A stretch of DNA of 64,000 bases, from assembly GCA_020634435.1 (NCBI GenBank), contig JACKBS010000006.1, positions 1 through 64,000 on the forward strand. Reading direction: 5' to 3'. The notes under the pieces were generated by a model. The model saw only the letters and a list, made by a program, of their open reading frames with translations. It was not told the origin of the DNA and did no database searches. The position numbers were made by a program, and so were the translations under genes. Positions 17,660-27,113 of the stretch are shown in pieces (position 1 is the first letter of the stretch; every line of letters begins with the position of its first letter). Source of the DNA: Ardenticatenaceae bacterium. Lineage in GTDB: Bacteria; Chloroflexota; Anaerolineae; Promineifilales; Promineifilaceae.

Positions 17660-19975
17660 TCAGGGTGACGAATCATTCAGTATTAACGACAGATACAGGA
17701 GATAATCATCATTCAGGATCGTGATGGGAACAGTTTCCGATGAGACGCGCACGTTTTGCAGATCAGAAAACTGCACAGCGAACAATTCATCACCCTCTGG
17801 GAGATCATCTCCAATGAGGCTCACATTTAAATTGCCTTGGGTTGATCCGGCCTCTAGAGACAGGAGGGTTGTGGATGGCAAAAAATCACTGCCGGCCATG
17901 GCTGTTCCCTCCTCAAATGAATACGTTAATGTAATCGGAAGCGGTGAAGGCCAATCGAGCGAAAACGGGATGTCCACTGCCTGATTAACATTGTCATCTT
18001 CACGAACTTGTGTCAGATTCAATGTGAGCCACGGCAAGGTGTTCGGAACCAAAACCAGGTATCCGGTATACAAATAGGGGGATTGTCGCGTTGCCAACCA
18101 GAGCGCAGGCCCTTGATCACGCAGCAAATAATTACCCCAGCCTACTGTCTGTAACGCCAGGTTCCAAGAACCTTTGAGAGAATTCCAGCGCATACTGTCT
18201 GGGGTGCAACTGGTATTACCATCAATGAATAAAAAGCTCTCTACATTATTTAACGGAGTGAAAAGATTGTTATCAACCAGCCACGTCCATAATGACAGCG
18301 CTTCAAGTGGTTTTTCCAGGGCCAGCAGGCCGACTGCATGAGGGACGATTACCGGTGTTCCAAATAGAGAACTACCATCGTTCGCCATGATGCGCCCCCC
18401 AACGCCAAATGCCTGGTAAACGTCCGCGGGCAGGACCAGAGCCGGCTCGGGAACCTCCGCTGCCGATAAACCAAACAAACCCAGCGAGTCGTAACAGGTA
18501 TTTGGATAATTTTGTTTGAAATATTCAGTTTGCTGTGTAGCTGATGCCAGGAGATATTGGGACCAATCTGTACCCCAGACATCTATTTCAGCAGGCGATT
18601 CAATCCATAGGAAGGGGAGATCGTCAATAAAGGCAGCCCCATTGTATGTGGGGGGCTGTGAATTGGCCAGCGGCGGTATGCTGCCTGTGGCCGCCGCATA
18701 CGCCAGAGCAACCAGCCAGGATTCTCCGCCGAAAGTGTCCCAGGTGGTAGTGAGGCGAGTTCCATTTGCATCATATCCGTGGCTTAACCCATTGGGTAAA
18801 AGCAGATCTACCCAGTCAATATTGTTTATAAACTGCTCAGTTCCATTGGTCTGCATACCAAGTGAAAATTGAGCCGAGTAAAGTGAGAAAGCGGTGATGG
18901 CGGAATCGACACTGCTGTATTCAGTACCAGGTGCAATAACGGGGCCAGCCGGTGGGGAGATGGTCACAAAATGAGGCCAGAGCCCGTGAAAACGGGGCAG
19001 CTCAAGCAGCAGTGTGTTGCTGATGACTGTGACAATATTGATAGCGTCAGCCTGGGAGACGAAGCCTAGCTGAGCGGCTTGGGCTGTGGCCGCAGCCAAA
19101 CTGCCAGTAGCTTGAACAGCGTCAAAGTCCCCTGCGGGATACTGTGCCTTGTCACGCACCATACCGCTACTGCTGCTCCAATTATCGAGTAGCATTCCAT
19201 AAGACCAGAGAAACGCTTGCGTGGCAGTGTCAGAAACGGCCGTCTCTGCGGTGAAAGAGACAGAATCGACAGCGACGTGATCACCCGGACTGGCATTGTC
19301 GATGTACCAAACGATATTGGTAATGTAACCAAGAGCAGATAGTGGAAAATAGAGGGTTTCCTGTCCACCGCCGAGCGTCTGGCTTGCCTGCCAACGAATG
19401 ACAGTCCCATTTTTCAACTCGATATGGAAAGTGCTGCCTGCAGTGGCAGAGGAAACATTCATTTCCAGACCAGTGATAGAGGCTTGATACGCGGGTAGGA
19501 TTTCTTTGGGGAGGACGGCTGTTGTGTCAAAACCAAGCTGTTCCCCATCTGGATGAGCTAAGCTTTGCCAGTGTCCGGCTAGAGTGCTGCCAGAAGCCAC
19601 CGTCGCAGTGAGTGTACCAGACCCTAGAGATAAAAGGGTGTTGGCTAAACTGCCGCGATCTCCACCCAATAAATTGCAGCAGGAGATGGGGTCTCCATCC
19701 CGAACAAGCGGTTCAAAATTATCGATCATAATCTGCAGAGATAGAATATCTGCAGAAGCAACGGGTGGATTCTCAGGTGAAAGAGCAAAATCCGAGCTCG
19801 GATTGACAGCGTGTAAGGTGCTGATTGACGAGGAGGTCTCTGCCCGTGCTGATGTTGCAAGCACTGAGAATGGGCGGTCCATTTCAAAGATCAAAAGCAG
19901 TGCTAATAAGGCTAGCATTGGAAAGGTAATGGTAAGGAAAGGAAGGATACTCTTCCTAGATATTGTAGAAAGCAT
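17660..19975 (-). CDS. Secreted glucoamylase-like (GH144/DUF3131-type) protein with Calx-beta domain
   Basis: 771 aa. ATG at 19975 is preferred because GGAGG lies 6 bases upstream; an in-frame ATG 12 bases earlier overlaps that site. An N-terminal hydrophobic segment is followed by a jelly-roll-like region (about 50-240). The central alpha-barrel-like part (about 250-640) has features of the glycoamylase/GH144 family (AFLWSYGMLLDNWSSS, GESWLVALAYAAATG, WNLALQTVGWG). A C-terminal Calx-beta repeat follows (EEGTAMAGSDFLPSTTLL and GDDLPEGDELFAV). It ends DYLLYLSLILNDSSP, a variant of the local C-terminal tail. It probably degrades a beta-glucan outside the cell, but the substrate is inferred only from the fold resemblance. 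Confidence 0.55.
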   Translation of the reverse strand: MLSTISRKSILPFLTITFPMLALLALLLIFEMDRPFSVLATSARAETSSSISTLHAVNPSSDFALSPENPPVASADILSLQIMIDNFEPLVRDGDPISCCNLLGGDRGSLANTLLSLGSGTLTATVASGSTLAGHWQSLAHPDGEQLGFDTTAVLPKEILPAYQASITGLEMNVSSATAGSTFHIELKNGTVIRWQASQTLGGGQETLYFPLSALGYITNIVWYIDNASPGDHVAVDSVSFTAETAVSDTATQAFLWSYGMLLDNWSSSSGMVRDKAQYPAGDFDAVQATGSLAAATAQAAQLGFVSQADAINIVTVISNTLLLELPRFHGLWPHFVTISPPAGPVIAPGTEYSSVDSAITAFSLYSAQFSLGMQTNGTEQFINNIDWVDLLLPNGLSHGYDANGTRLTTTWDTFGGESWLVALAYAAATGSIPPLANSQPPTYNGAAFIDDLPFLWIESPAEIDVWGTDWSQYLLASATQQTEYFKQNYPNTCYDSLGLFGLSAAEVPEPALVLPADVYQAFGVGGRIMANDGSSLFGTPVIVPHAVGLLALEKPLEALSLWTWLVDNNLFTPLNNVESFLFIDGNTSCTPDSMRWNSLKGSWNLALQTVGWGNYLLRDQGPALWLATRQSPYLYTGYLVLVPNTLPWLTLNLTQVREDDNVNQAVDIPFSLDWPSPLPITLTYSFEEGTAMAGSDFLPSTTLLSLEAGSTQGNLNVSLIGDDLPEGDELFAVQFSDLQNVRVSSETVPITILNDDYLLYLSLILNDSSP

Positions 19976-20114
19976 GATTTCCTCCAACGAAAAGCATTTA
20001 TTTCCGCGCAGTTGTAATTGGGGTTGTTAAAATAGCATTGCATAACTGTTTGTGCTGCTCCGGCGCCACAACAAGCAGTTATCCACGGGCATACTGACGT
20101 CAATTTAGAAGGTA

Positions 20115-20777
20115 TTATTCAATAGACTTCAGCATGATACTATCGAGTTCAGAGATGTTGAGGTTGTGGAGATTCGCAGCAGCCATTGGCTTAAACGAAC
20201 CAAGCTGGCAGCCAGTTTTCAGGTGATCGGAAATAGTGTCACTGGCCTCGCCGTCAGCAGCGACCAGGATCAGTTCGAATCTTTCCGGAGGATCTCCCGC
20301 AACTCCAAGAAAAGCAATACCGGTCCAGGTGGCGTTATTAATTTGCACGGGCGTCCCAAAACAGGGATCGATGGATTGGGGAAAATAATCTGCCCCCGGG
20401 TAGGGAACAACAAATAACCAAAGCTTTGAACCATTGGAAAGGGACGATACGGAACCAGAAACGTCAATTTCAACGCCTGCAGGAAAATCGGCACAGAAAA
20501 CGGGCTGTGAAATTTTCGCTGTCCCTGTTACAAAACTCGGTCCCGCCAGAGGAACGCGAAACCAAGAGGGTCCACAATAATTGTTAAAAAGGATTGGCAA
20601 GGTTACGGTATAAGAGCTTGAACCATTTGCATCCCCTGCGATCCCGGCCTGTTCTACTGGCGATGGACTGTGGGCGTGTAGCTTAGGGTTGTCCAGCAGC
20701 ATAATAGAAACCAAAATCAAAAACAAACTCCCACCTAGGGCGATCAATAAAGAGAAAACGCGCTGAATTTTGAACAT
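20115..20777 (-). CDS. Hypothetical exported protein
   Basis: 220 aa. The ATG at 20777 has GGAGG 6 bases upstream and is followed by a clear signal/anchor segment (FSLLIALGGSLFLILVSIML). The rest is an extracytoplasmic domain with five cysteines, a VTLPILFNNYCGPSW segment and a strand-rich central part around KLWLFVVPYPGADYF. I recognise no family. The spacing to the next upstream gene on the same strand (start 22238, stop 20895) suggests a shared operon of exported proteins with the glucoamylase-like gene downstream. Confidence 0.65.
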   Translation of the reverse strand: MFKIQRVFSLLIALGGSLFLILVSIMLLDNPKLHAHSPSPVEQAGIAGDANGSSSYTVTLPILFNNYCGPSWFRVPLAGPSFVTGTAKISQPVFCADFPAGVEIDVSGSVSSLSNGSKLWLFVVPYPGADYFPQSIDPCFGTPVQINNATWTGIAFLGVAGDPPERFELILVAADGEASDTISDHLKTGCQLGSFKPMAAANLHNLNISELDSIMLKSIE

Positions 20778-20894
20778 GGTTAACCTCCGAGAGACAAAAG
20801 GATAAAAATGGCACCTGGACCGGTACTGGAACCGGTCCAGTGAACCGATTGTAAACAAACTACACTAAAACCAGAACTATGATCCTATACCGAA

Positions 20895-22238
20895 TTAGGG
20901 TGTTGAAAAATCAAGAGATGGCAATGAAGGGACATCCGGCATGATAGGAATGCCTGGGCTCGGGATATCCGGAAATGTCCCAAATTCAGGAATTGAAGGC
21001 ATCTCCGGCACTGGCAAGATTTCGGGAAAGACTGGTATCTCTGGAATTGGCGAAATCCCCGGTACAACTGGCAAATCAGGTAAGCCATCGGGAAAATCAG
21101 GTATATCTGGACCATTAGGGAATGTAGGCCCTGGTGGAATCGGCAAATCCGGCCCTTCCCAGATCGGATCACCAATTATCGGAGGAGCAATAATGTTCGG
21201 CGTTTCTGGAAAAGTGGGAAGCAAGGGTATAGATTCTACGCCGAACGTCATACCAGGGGGCATTGCTGAGATTTTGTTAATATCCGGTATGCCGCCATAA
21301 ACCTGAGTTAGCTGCATGGTCCTTGCCGTTTGTAGACTAAAGGAACCATCCAGAACACTGCCTGAATAGACGTAACTGGTGTCGACGAACCATTCGAATT
21401 GAGATCCGGCCATGAAGCTATTCCCTAACTGCGTGGTTCGCCACTGCAGATTCCAGGGAGATTCCAGGTAGGGGGACAAAAAATCATTCACAGCTGAAAC
21501 GATCTGGCCGAAACTGCCATTATCAACCTGGCCCACAATGAAGACAGTACCATCCATTACGAGTTTGGTTGCGTACATGGGATGAATGGCATAATCAAAC
21601 GAGCCCGTACAGGTGAAGCAGCTGGCCTGCAAGGCCGGTAATAAGGTTTGGGATAAGACTGAAGGATCAGCCGAGGTCATTATAGAAATGGCTCCAATCG
21701 GTAACGTGTGCTCAGGAATTGTTTGCAGGATAGCAGGAGCGGTGCCGAGTGGGAATTGCTGATACCCGTTATAGATAGAATAAGGCTGCAGCGTGTTGGT
21801 TGCCAGATCGTGAAAAGTTATCATTGTCACCGGTTGATTAGGAATAAGCGGTCGATGAAACAACGGTGCAATACCAACCCATCCGGCATTGATATCGATA
21901 TCCATTGCCGCTTGCCAGGCTGACCAGTCTGTATAATAAGAAAGCGTTGAAGTCGGCGGCATGGCCGTATCGTCAGCAGCTGCAACTGGAGAACTCAGGC
22001 CAAAACCCGTAGTGAACACAACTGCCGCCAGAACAGCGAAAAATCGGGAAGATAGTAATCGATAAAGAAGAAAAAGCAGCGTGAGCCCGGAGAGTACCAC
22101 AACGAGCAAACCAACGGGGGTAAGCTGCCAGGGGTTGGGTGTAAAGTTAGCCGTGATAACCAGCAGTAATAAGAAGAAGAGCAGAAAGAAAACCAGCCAC
22201 AGAGACGGCCGCCGGAAAAACTGCGAAAACTTGGACAT
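20895..22238 (-). CDS. Hypothetical membrane protein with long proline-rich C-terminal tail
   Basis: 447 aa. ATG at 22238 follows a near-perfect AAAGGAGGT by 5 bases. The N-terminus has three hydrophobic segments within the first 90 residues (LWLVFFLLFFLLLLVITANF; VGLLVVVLSGLTLLFLL; FFAVLAAVVFTTGFGL). A globular middle part (about 95-320) carries a CFTC pair. The last 110 residues are a proline-rich tail built of short units such as FPDIPSPGIPIMPDVP. Such tails often span cell walls or act as extended stalks. No family recognised. It heads the minus-strand exported-protein group and is divergent from the AAA-like ATPase genes. Confidence 0.65.
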   Translation of the reverse strand: MSKFSQFFRRPSLWLVFFLLFFLLLLVITANFTPNPWQLTPVGLLVVVLSGLTLLFLLYRLLSSRFFAVLAAVVFTTGFGLSSPVAAADDTAMPPTSTLSYYTDWSAWQAAMDIDINAGWVGIAPLFHRPLIPNQPVTMITFHDLATNTLQPYSIYNGYQQFPLGTAPAILQTIPEHTLPIGAISIMTSADPSVLSQTLLPALQASCFTCTGSFDYAIHPMYATKLVMDGTVFIVGQVDNGSFGQIVSAVNDFLSPYLESPWNLQWRTTQLGNSFMAGSQFEWFVDTSYVYSGSVLDGSFSLQTARTMQLTQVYGGIPDINKISAMPPGMTFGVESIPLLPTFPETPNIIAPPIIGDPIWEGPDLPIPPGPTFPNGPDIPDFPDGLPDLPVVPGISPIPEIPVFPEILPVPEMPSIPEFGTFPDIPSPGIPIMPDVPSLPSLDFSTP

Positions 22239-22546
22239 GAGGACCTCCTTTAGATCTTTATACTGCACCATTTGGGTGCCTTTGCCTGGTAATGCCCTAT
22301 ATCTTAGAAGCGTTGTACGGCTATAATTCTTGAAACAGTGTTGTTTTTCTACTCATTTTCATCCTGAATCACCGATGAAATCAGTTGCAGAAATTAGGTC
22401 CGCATCGCTTCCCCCACGAAAATGTTTTGAATTAGCACTGTTTTTCCGCAGATCAGGAGGAAATAGGAATATTTCAGGAATAAATCAGTAAATTTTTCCT
22501 GTTTATTCAGTTATAGTTCAAGAAAGCAACGGGAGAGGAGGGATAA
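22239..22546. promoter_or_regulatory. Divergent intergenic region between the Pro-rich membrane protein and the ATPase pair
   Basis: 308 bp, AT-rich, between oppositely directed genes, so it must hold promoters for both. I cannot name a convincing -35/-10 pair or an operator. Confidence 0.4.
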
Positions 22547-24043
22547 ATGGCCGTAAGTCAACAGCAATGTAAAAATGTTGAAGAGGCTTTAAAAGCCTTT
22601 CATGACACTAGAGCTCTAGCTAGATCTCCACTTTTATCCTGGCGGTGTGTTGAGGCTTTTCGTGCCAAAATCTTCCTGTCGGAGGATCGGAAAATGAGTC
22701 CCGCTGCGGCTCTTAAGGCGCTATTACACTCATCCATTCCGGCTGCTCTTGTTCCTTGGGATGAGGAACCACCAACTGTTGATAACGATCCCCGATGTAG
22801 GGATCTCCGCTATTTTCCTTATGTGGTGGTTTATTTTTTATTTATCGAAAAACGTCACCGTGAGGAGGTGGAACAAATCATTGATCGCACCACCAATGTG
22901 CTGTTTGTTCATCGAAGAAAAGGGATCGATCAGTTAGCCGCATACTTAAACGCCTTAGAATTAGGAGATCCTAATTCAGGTCTGGTTCCCGGTATGCCGT
23001 TAGGCCCTGTTCATCTCAGTGATCCTTACTATATTTCCAGAGAAACTGATACGGAGATGAGGAGCTTGATTGCTAATGGACATAGGGCCTTCACAATAAA
23101 AGGGGGACGACAAACAGGAAAAACATCCTTGTTAAACCGTGGTGTGAGTTTCGTTCAATCGTCTTCGCCGCAGGCAAAGATTGTTGATTTTAATTTGCAA
23201 TCCTGGTCAACCATTAGGGAAATGGACTTTAAGCAATTTCTCTTTCAAATCGGGCACCGCATTTTTTCAAGATTAAACCTCGACCACAAACCTCTCAAGC
23301 AATTGACCACAGATAAAAATTTAGAACCCGCCCTCAATATCTCATCAATACTAGAAGATCATGTTTTGTCTTTGCTGGACGGACCATTGGTTCTGGCCTT
23401 CGATGAGGCGGACACATTGACCCAAGTTGCTTTCCGATCATCGTTTTTCAGTCTACTTCGGGCATGGATCAATAGTGGTTATGGTGAACCTATAGGGCAA
23501 CCACGCTGGAGCAGGTTAATCGTTTTTATTGTCATTTCCATTGAACCCTATTTATTAATTACTGATCTGGCGCAATCTCCATTTAATGTGGCCAAGCAAC
23601 TTAATACAGCTGATTTTACAGAAAAGCAGGTCGCTGAACTTCACGAGCATTACGGCGCACCGCTAACGCAGATGCAGCTCGGACAATGTTTTGACTGGTT
23701 TCATGGTCATCCGTATTTAACGCGAAGAGCATTTTATGAACTGAGTCAGGGAACAGCTTGGGAGCGGCTTGTCGAAAACGTCAACCACCAGAGCAGTCCA
23801 TTCCGGGAACACGTGGAATATCAACTCCGAATTCTTCAACAAGATCATGAAATCGCCCGCGCATTCAAGCTGATTGTGCGAAAAAGCGGTTGGGTGAACC
23901 GTATTCGACGCTCGTTTGCTTTTAAGACCCCTTTCCCTGAATTAGAGACACGTTTGGAAAAATCCGGCTTGATTCAGAAAGAAAGCGACAGGTATGTCAT
24001 CCGCTGTCGATTCTATCAGGAAACACTATTACCGAAATTGTAG
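22547..24043 (+). CDS. AAA-like (AAA_35-type) ATPase with N-terminal extension
   Basis: 498 aa, with AGAGGAGGGATAA directly before the ATG. An N-terminal alpha/beta part (1-135) of unknown type precedes a P-loop ATPase domain of the AAA-like/AAA_35 group. Walker A is GGRQTGKTS (186-194) and Walker B is LVLAFDEADT (Asp286, Glu287). It ends with a winged-helix-like segment. The family typically contains STAND-like signalling ATPases that recognise a target through attached domains. The gene ends 2 bp before the next ATPase, so the two are surely co-translated. No membrane segment is visible; it is probably cytosolic and may partner the membrane-anchored neighbour. Confidence 0.75.
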   Translation: MAVSQQQCKNVEEALKAFHDTRALARSPLLSWRCVEAFRAKIFLSEDRKMSPAAALKALLHSSIPAALVPWDEEPPTVDNDPRCRDLRYFPYVVVYFLFIEKRHREEVEQIIDRTTNVLFVHRRKGIDQLAAYLNALELGDPNSGLVPGMPLGPVHLSDPYYISRETDTEMRSLIANGHRAFTIKGGRQTGKTSLLNRGVSFVQSSSPQAKIVDFNLQSWSTIREMDFKQFLFQIGHRIFSRLNLDHKPLKQLTTDKNLEPALNISSILEDHVLSLLDGPLVLAFDEADTLTQVAFRSSFFSLLRAWINSGYGEPIGQPRWSRLIVFIVISIEPYLLITDLAQSPFNVAKQLNTADFTEKQVAELHEHYGAPLTQMQLGQCFDWFHGHPYLTRRAFYELSQGTAWERLVENVNHQSSPFREHVEYQLRILQQDHEIARAFKLIVRKSGWVNRIRRSFAFKTPFPELETRLEKSGLIQKESDRYVIRCRFYQETLLPKL

Positions 24044-24045
24044 AA

Positions 24046-26403
24046 ATGGCTGACCCATCTGCATTCTTCCGGGCTGGCGGAGCACTTGCTCCGAACGCTC
24101 ATTCTTATATAACCCGAAAGGCAGACAATGAGCTGCTTTCAGCCATCTTGGATGGGGCATATTGTCACGTGCTTGATACACGTCAGGTCGGGAAATCTAG
24201 TTTGATCAAACGCACTTTCTGGCGTCTAGAGCATGAATTTGATGCTGGAGAATATCTAACAATAGATATTGATTTGACAATTTTTGGGCGTGCTCCGCGT
24301 GACAAATGGATTTACTCTTTTATCGCGAAATTAGTACGTGATTCGCAGCTGGATTTTGATTTAAGTATCTGGTGGGAGACCCAGCAGCAGCATGCCGATT
24401 TTGTACGGCTCCAGGGATTTTTGACCGATGTGCTTTTGACATCCCGATCGGAAACGATCGTTATCGGTATTGATGAGATTGATTTTATTCGGGAGTTGGA
24501 TTTTTCAGACGAGTTTTTTGCTGTTGTACGTGCGTTATATAACGGCCGTGCATCCAATCCAGATTTGAACCGATTGGTTTTTGTCTTGCTAGGTACTGTC
24601 GCACCACAGGATCTGATCCGAAAAAAAACCATTACCCCGTTTAATATCGGTACATCGATTAAACTGAGGGAGATTACTTTAGAAGAAGGCCACCCGTTTG
24701 CTGCCGCTTTACCTGAGCCCCGGCAGCAAATCTTGGAACGAATTTTTTATTGGACCAATGGACATCCTTATTTGACGCAAAAAATTGGGTCAATCATCGC
24801 TAAAAAGAAAGATGAAACCTGGTCTTTAGATGATGTAGACGAAGTTATTGCCAGTGAGTTTTTCATTGAAAAACTGGATTCAGGAGATGTCAATTTACAG
24901 TACGCGTCCAGTCGGACGCTGGCCAAGAGTTGGTTCGAACGCCAGCGATTATTAACACTTTACCAGCAGATCTATCAAAACAAACGGCTGCCGGCGAACG
25001 ACGATCAATTTCCTTTGCAAAACGAGTTGAAGCTTGCTGGCTTGATTCGTACGGCTGATAATGGCCAGCTAGAAGTGCGCAACCGAATTTACCGTCATGT
25101 TTTTGATGAACAATGGGTGCAACATCATCTTTCTAAATGGTGGCGCTTTCGTTATCGACTGGGATGGATGCTGTTCATCTTGGTTTTGATTTTGGGCAGT
25201 ATATTCTTTTGGCAGCAGCTCCAACAGAATTCGGATGAGTTCAGAGCTGCAAATTATATAGAGGAGTTTGCAACGAATGTTAATCCTGCGGTCCGGCTGC
25301 GAAATCTGGCCAACCTATTTGAACTGGAGGGGTTTCAGTCTGAGGGAGAGGGGTTGTTTTACGAGCTATCCTTGGAAGAGCAGATTGCCCTTTTTGCCAC
25401 AATTACGCCAGATCTTGCTGATGAAGCAGAAACAGTTATCCGACATACGTATTATGGGCTATCGGCGGTGGACGTTACGCGTAATGTGGCCAATACGGCC
25501 GTGTTGGAAGCTATGAGCTCCGCTTTGCAGCAGCTGCCTGACTCGGAAAACAGCAACCTTTTACTTGAAGTCAACACTTGGCAGCGTGCCCGAAACAGCG
25601 CGGCAGCTGGAGATTTTGAGACTGCATATGCGGATTATCAGTTTGCGCAACGAATTAATGAAAATAATCCCTTGTTGGCGTATGAAACCGGTCAACTGGC
25701 ATTGTTATCCGGGGACATGAACGGTGCTGCAGCAGCATTTGAAACTGCCCTAACACTAAATAGTGAACTACAGCCTTGGATAATCGAATTGGTTAACACC
25801 AATCCGGTCCTTATCGCCTATATCTGGGGTGAGCCTGAACAGCTAGCCCAACTTCCGACCTTTGTTAACACGCCGACTTCGACTTTTACGCCAACTGCAA
25901 CTTGGACGCCGACGAACACTCCAACACCATCGCCCACGCCAACATTTACAGCTACGCCAACCAATACGCCTACTGCGACATTCACCCCTACCCCGACCTG
26001 GACACCCTCTTCCACACCGACGTTTACCCCGACAGCACCACTTGGATTGAACATAGTCGTCCCTGTATCGGGTGCTGAAGTTACATCGCCTACAGGGGTT
26101 GAAGTGCAGATAACTGGCACGATTCCTGAGGGAACTAAGCCGTTTCTATTCGTACAGGCACCCAATGAACATCTATTTGTTTATGATTTATTTGCATCAA
26201 ATACAGGTGTTAATAGATGGGTAAGAGAAGGGGTCTTTTTGGGTATTGATACGAACGATTGTAACAAATCATTTACTTTGCATGTTGTACTCACCACGCA
26301 AGGAGCGGTGAATAGTTTGGAACGAAGTACATTAGACAACAGTGTACTGGGCTTGCCAGCAGGACTCCACCAAAGTATTACAGTGGTTCGTAGATGTTCC
26401 TGA
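24046..26403 (+). CDS. Membrane-anchored AAA-like (AAA_35-type) ATPase with TPR and Thr/Pro stalk
   Basis: 785 aa. The N-terminal ATPase domain has Walker A DTRQVGKSS (44-52) and Walker B TIVIGIDEID (Asp143, Glu144). A single transmembrane helix at about 370-390 (LGWMLFILVLILGSIFF) separates it from an outside part. That part has tetratricopeptide-like repeats (about 500-590, DFETAYADYQFAQRINENNP), a low-complexity stalk of TPT/TPS repeats (about 607-665), and a small strand-rich C-terminal domain. The inside ATPase and outside domain suggest transmembrane signalling. Together with the upstream ATPase it forms a two-gene unit. The TPT repeat is unusual for an ATPase but common in surface proteins of this phylum. 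Confidence 0.75.
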   Translation: MADPSAFFRAGGALAPNAHSYITRKADNELLSAILDGAYCHVLDTRQVGKSSLIKRTFWRLEHEFDAGEYLTIDIDLTIFGRAPRDKWIYSFIAKLVRDSQLDFDLSIWWETQQQHADFVRLQGFLTDVLLTSRSETIVIGIDEIDFIRELDFSDEFFAVVRALYNGRASNPDLNRLVFVLLGTVAPQDLIRKKTITPFNIGTSIKLREITLEEGHPFAAALPEPRQQILERIFYWTNGHPYLTQKIGSIIAKKKDETWSLDDVDEVIASEFFIEKLDSGDVNLQYASSRTLAKSWFERQRLLTLYQQIYQNKRLPANDDQFPLQNELKLAGLIRTADNGQLEVRNRIYRHVFDEQWVQHHLSKWWRFRYRLGWMLFILVLILGSIFFWQQLQQNSDEFRAANYIEEFATNVNPAVRLRNLANLFELEGFQSEGEGLFYELSLEEQIALFATITPDLADEAETVIRHTYYGLSAVDVTRNVANTAVLEAMSSALQQLPDSENSNLLLEVNTWQRARNSAAAGDFETAYADYQFAQRINENNPLLAYETGQLALLSGDMNGAAAAFETALTLNSELQPWIIELVNTNPVLIAYIWGEPEQLAQLPTFVNTPTSTFTPTATWTPTNTPTPSPTPTFTATPTNTPTATFTPTPTWTPSSTPTFTPTAPLGLNIVVPVSGAEVTSPTGVEVQITGTIPEGTKPFLFVQAPNEHLFVYDLFASNTGVNRWVREGVFLGIDTNDCNKSFTLHVVLTTQGAVNSLERSTLDNSVLGLPAGLHQSITVVRRCS

Positions 26404-26748
26404 GAGTGAGGTTGATCAGCAAATAGTGGCTGCTTGCTTAAACATCCACCATCTTCCAGCCAAACTCTACTTTTTCGATCAAATGAGTTTCCTGCAATTC
26501 GGACAATGTCGCGTTCGGATTTGTTCGGATAACTTCCAATAGCTGTTGCTTTGCCTTCTGCTTTTTGTCGTTCGTTGGCGACTTGCCCGTCCGATTGTGT
26601 CAGATTCGGACGGTATCTCCATCACAATTAAAGACATTTGCCATATGCAGTTAGGCAGTTTGTTCATCATTGACTCGGGACATCGGGTATGGTATCCTGC
26701 CTTATAAGTCGTTAGCCGACATATAAATTCAAGGCAGCATCCGGTGGA
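26404..26748. other. Intergenic region holding a DUF2637-like/HTH remnant
   Basis: 345 bp without an intact gene. It contains the family fragment described separately (26445-26620). The end next to the PadR gene carries cttataag near 26700, a possible -10 for that gene. Confidence 0.5.
26445..26620 (-). pseudogene. DUF2637-like/HTH gene, internal fragment with deletion
   Basis: The minus strand encodes SESDTIGRASRQRTTK and, after a one-base shift, KAKQQLLEVIRTNPNATLSE, then ETHLIEKVEFGWKM. These match the copy at 44383 (SESDTIGRARRQRTTK; RLLEIIQTKPNATLSEL; TIEKNELGW). About 17 residues between the two SEL-like motifs are missing, as if deleted by slippage between short repeats. Same strand as all other members. 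Confidence 0.75.
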
Positions 26749-27099
26749 ATGGGTAATAGTTCTGAATTTCTCCCTTTACGTGAACCGACATTTTTTATTC
26801 TTCTGAGCCTGGCGGATGGTGACAAGCATGGCTACGCTATTTTGAAGGATGTCGAGCTGTTAAGTCAGGGCCGGGTGCAGCTGAGTACCAGCACACTTTA
26901 CGAGGCGCTGGCTCGTTTACTCGACCAGGGATTAGTGATTGGCGCGACGTCCCCCACCGAGGCCAACCATCCTGGCCGGCCGCGTAAATTTTACCAGTTG
27001 ACACATAGTGGCCAGCAGCTGCTGGAAGCGGAATTCGCACGCCTACTAGGATTGGTTCAGGCCGTCCAACGGCGGTTGGGACTTTCCGGCGGCGGTTAA
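26749..27099 (+). CDS. PadR-family transcriptional regulator
   Basis: 116 aa winged-helix repressor with the PadR signature LREPTFFILLSLADGDKHGY followed by STLYEALARLLDQGLV and the RPRKFYQLTHSGQQLL wing. These proteins usually repress an adjacent membrane-transport or stress operon. The next gene starts 14 bp downstream and its N-terminal segment is the kind commonly linked to PadR genes, so autoregulation of the whole run to 31.3 kb is likely (inference). Confidence 0.9.
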   Translation: MGNSSEFLPLREPTFFILLSLADGDKHGYAILKDVELLSQGRVQLSTSTLYEALARLLDQGLVIGATSPTEANHPGRPRKFYQLTHSGQQLLEAEFARLLGLVQAVQRRLGLSGGG

Positions 27100-27113
27100 T
27101 CCAGGAGGAAATA

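Noticed and set aside
20941..21300. Gly-rich plus-strand frame resembling a collagen-like protein
   Set aside because: Exact antisense of the proline-rich tail of the minus-strand membrane protein, which has a perfect ribosome-binding site.
25880..26040. TPT tandem repeat as a DNA-level satellite
   Set aside because: The DNA units vary at third positions and the reading frame is kept, so it is a protein stalk rather than a satellite array.
25818..26165. Val/Gly repeat frame on the minus strand
   Set aside because: Antisense of the TPT-repeat stalk of the ATPase; an artefact of the repeat.
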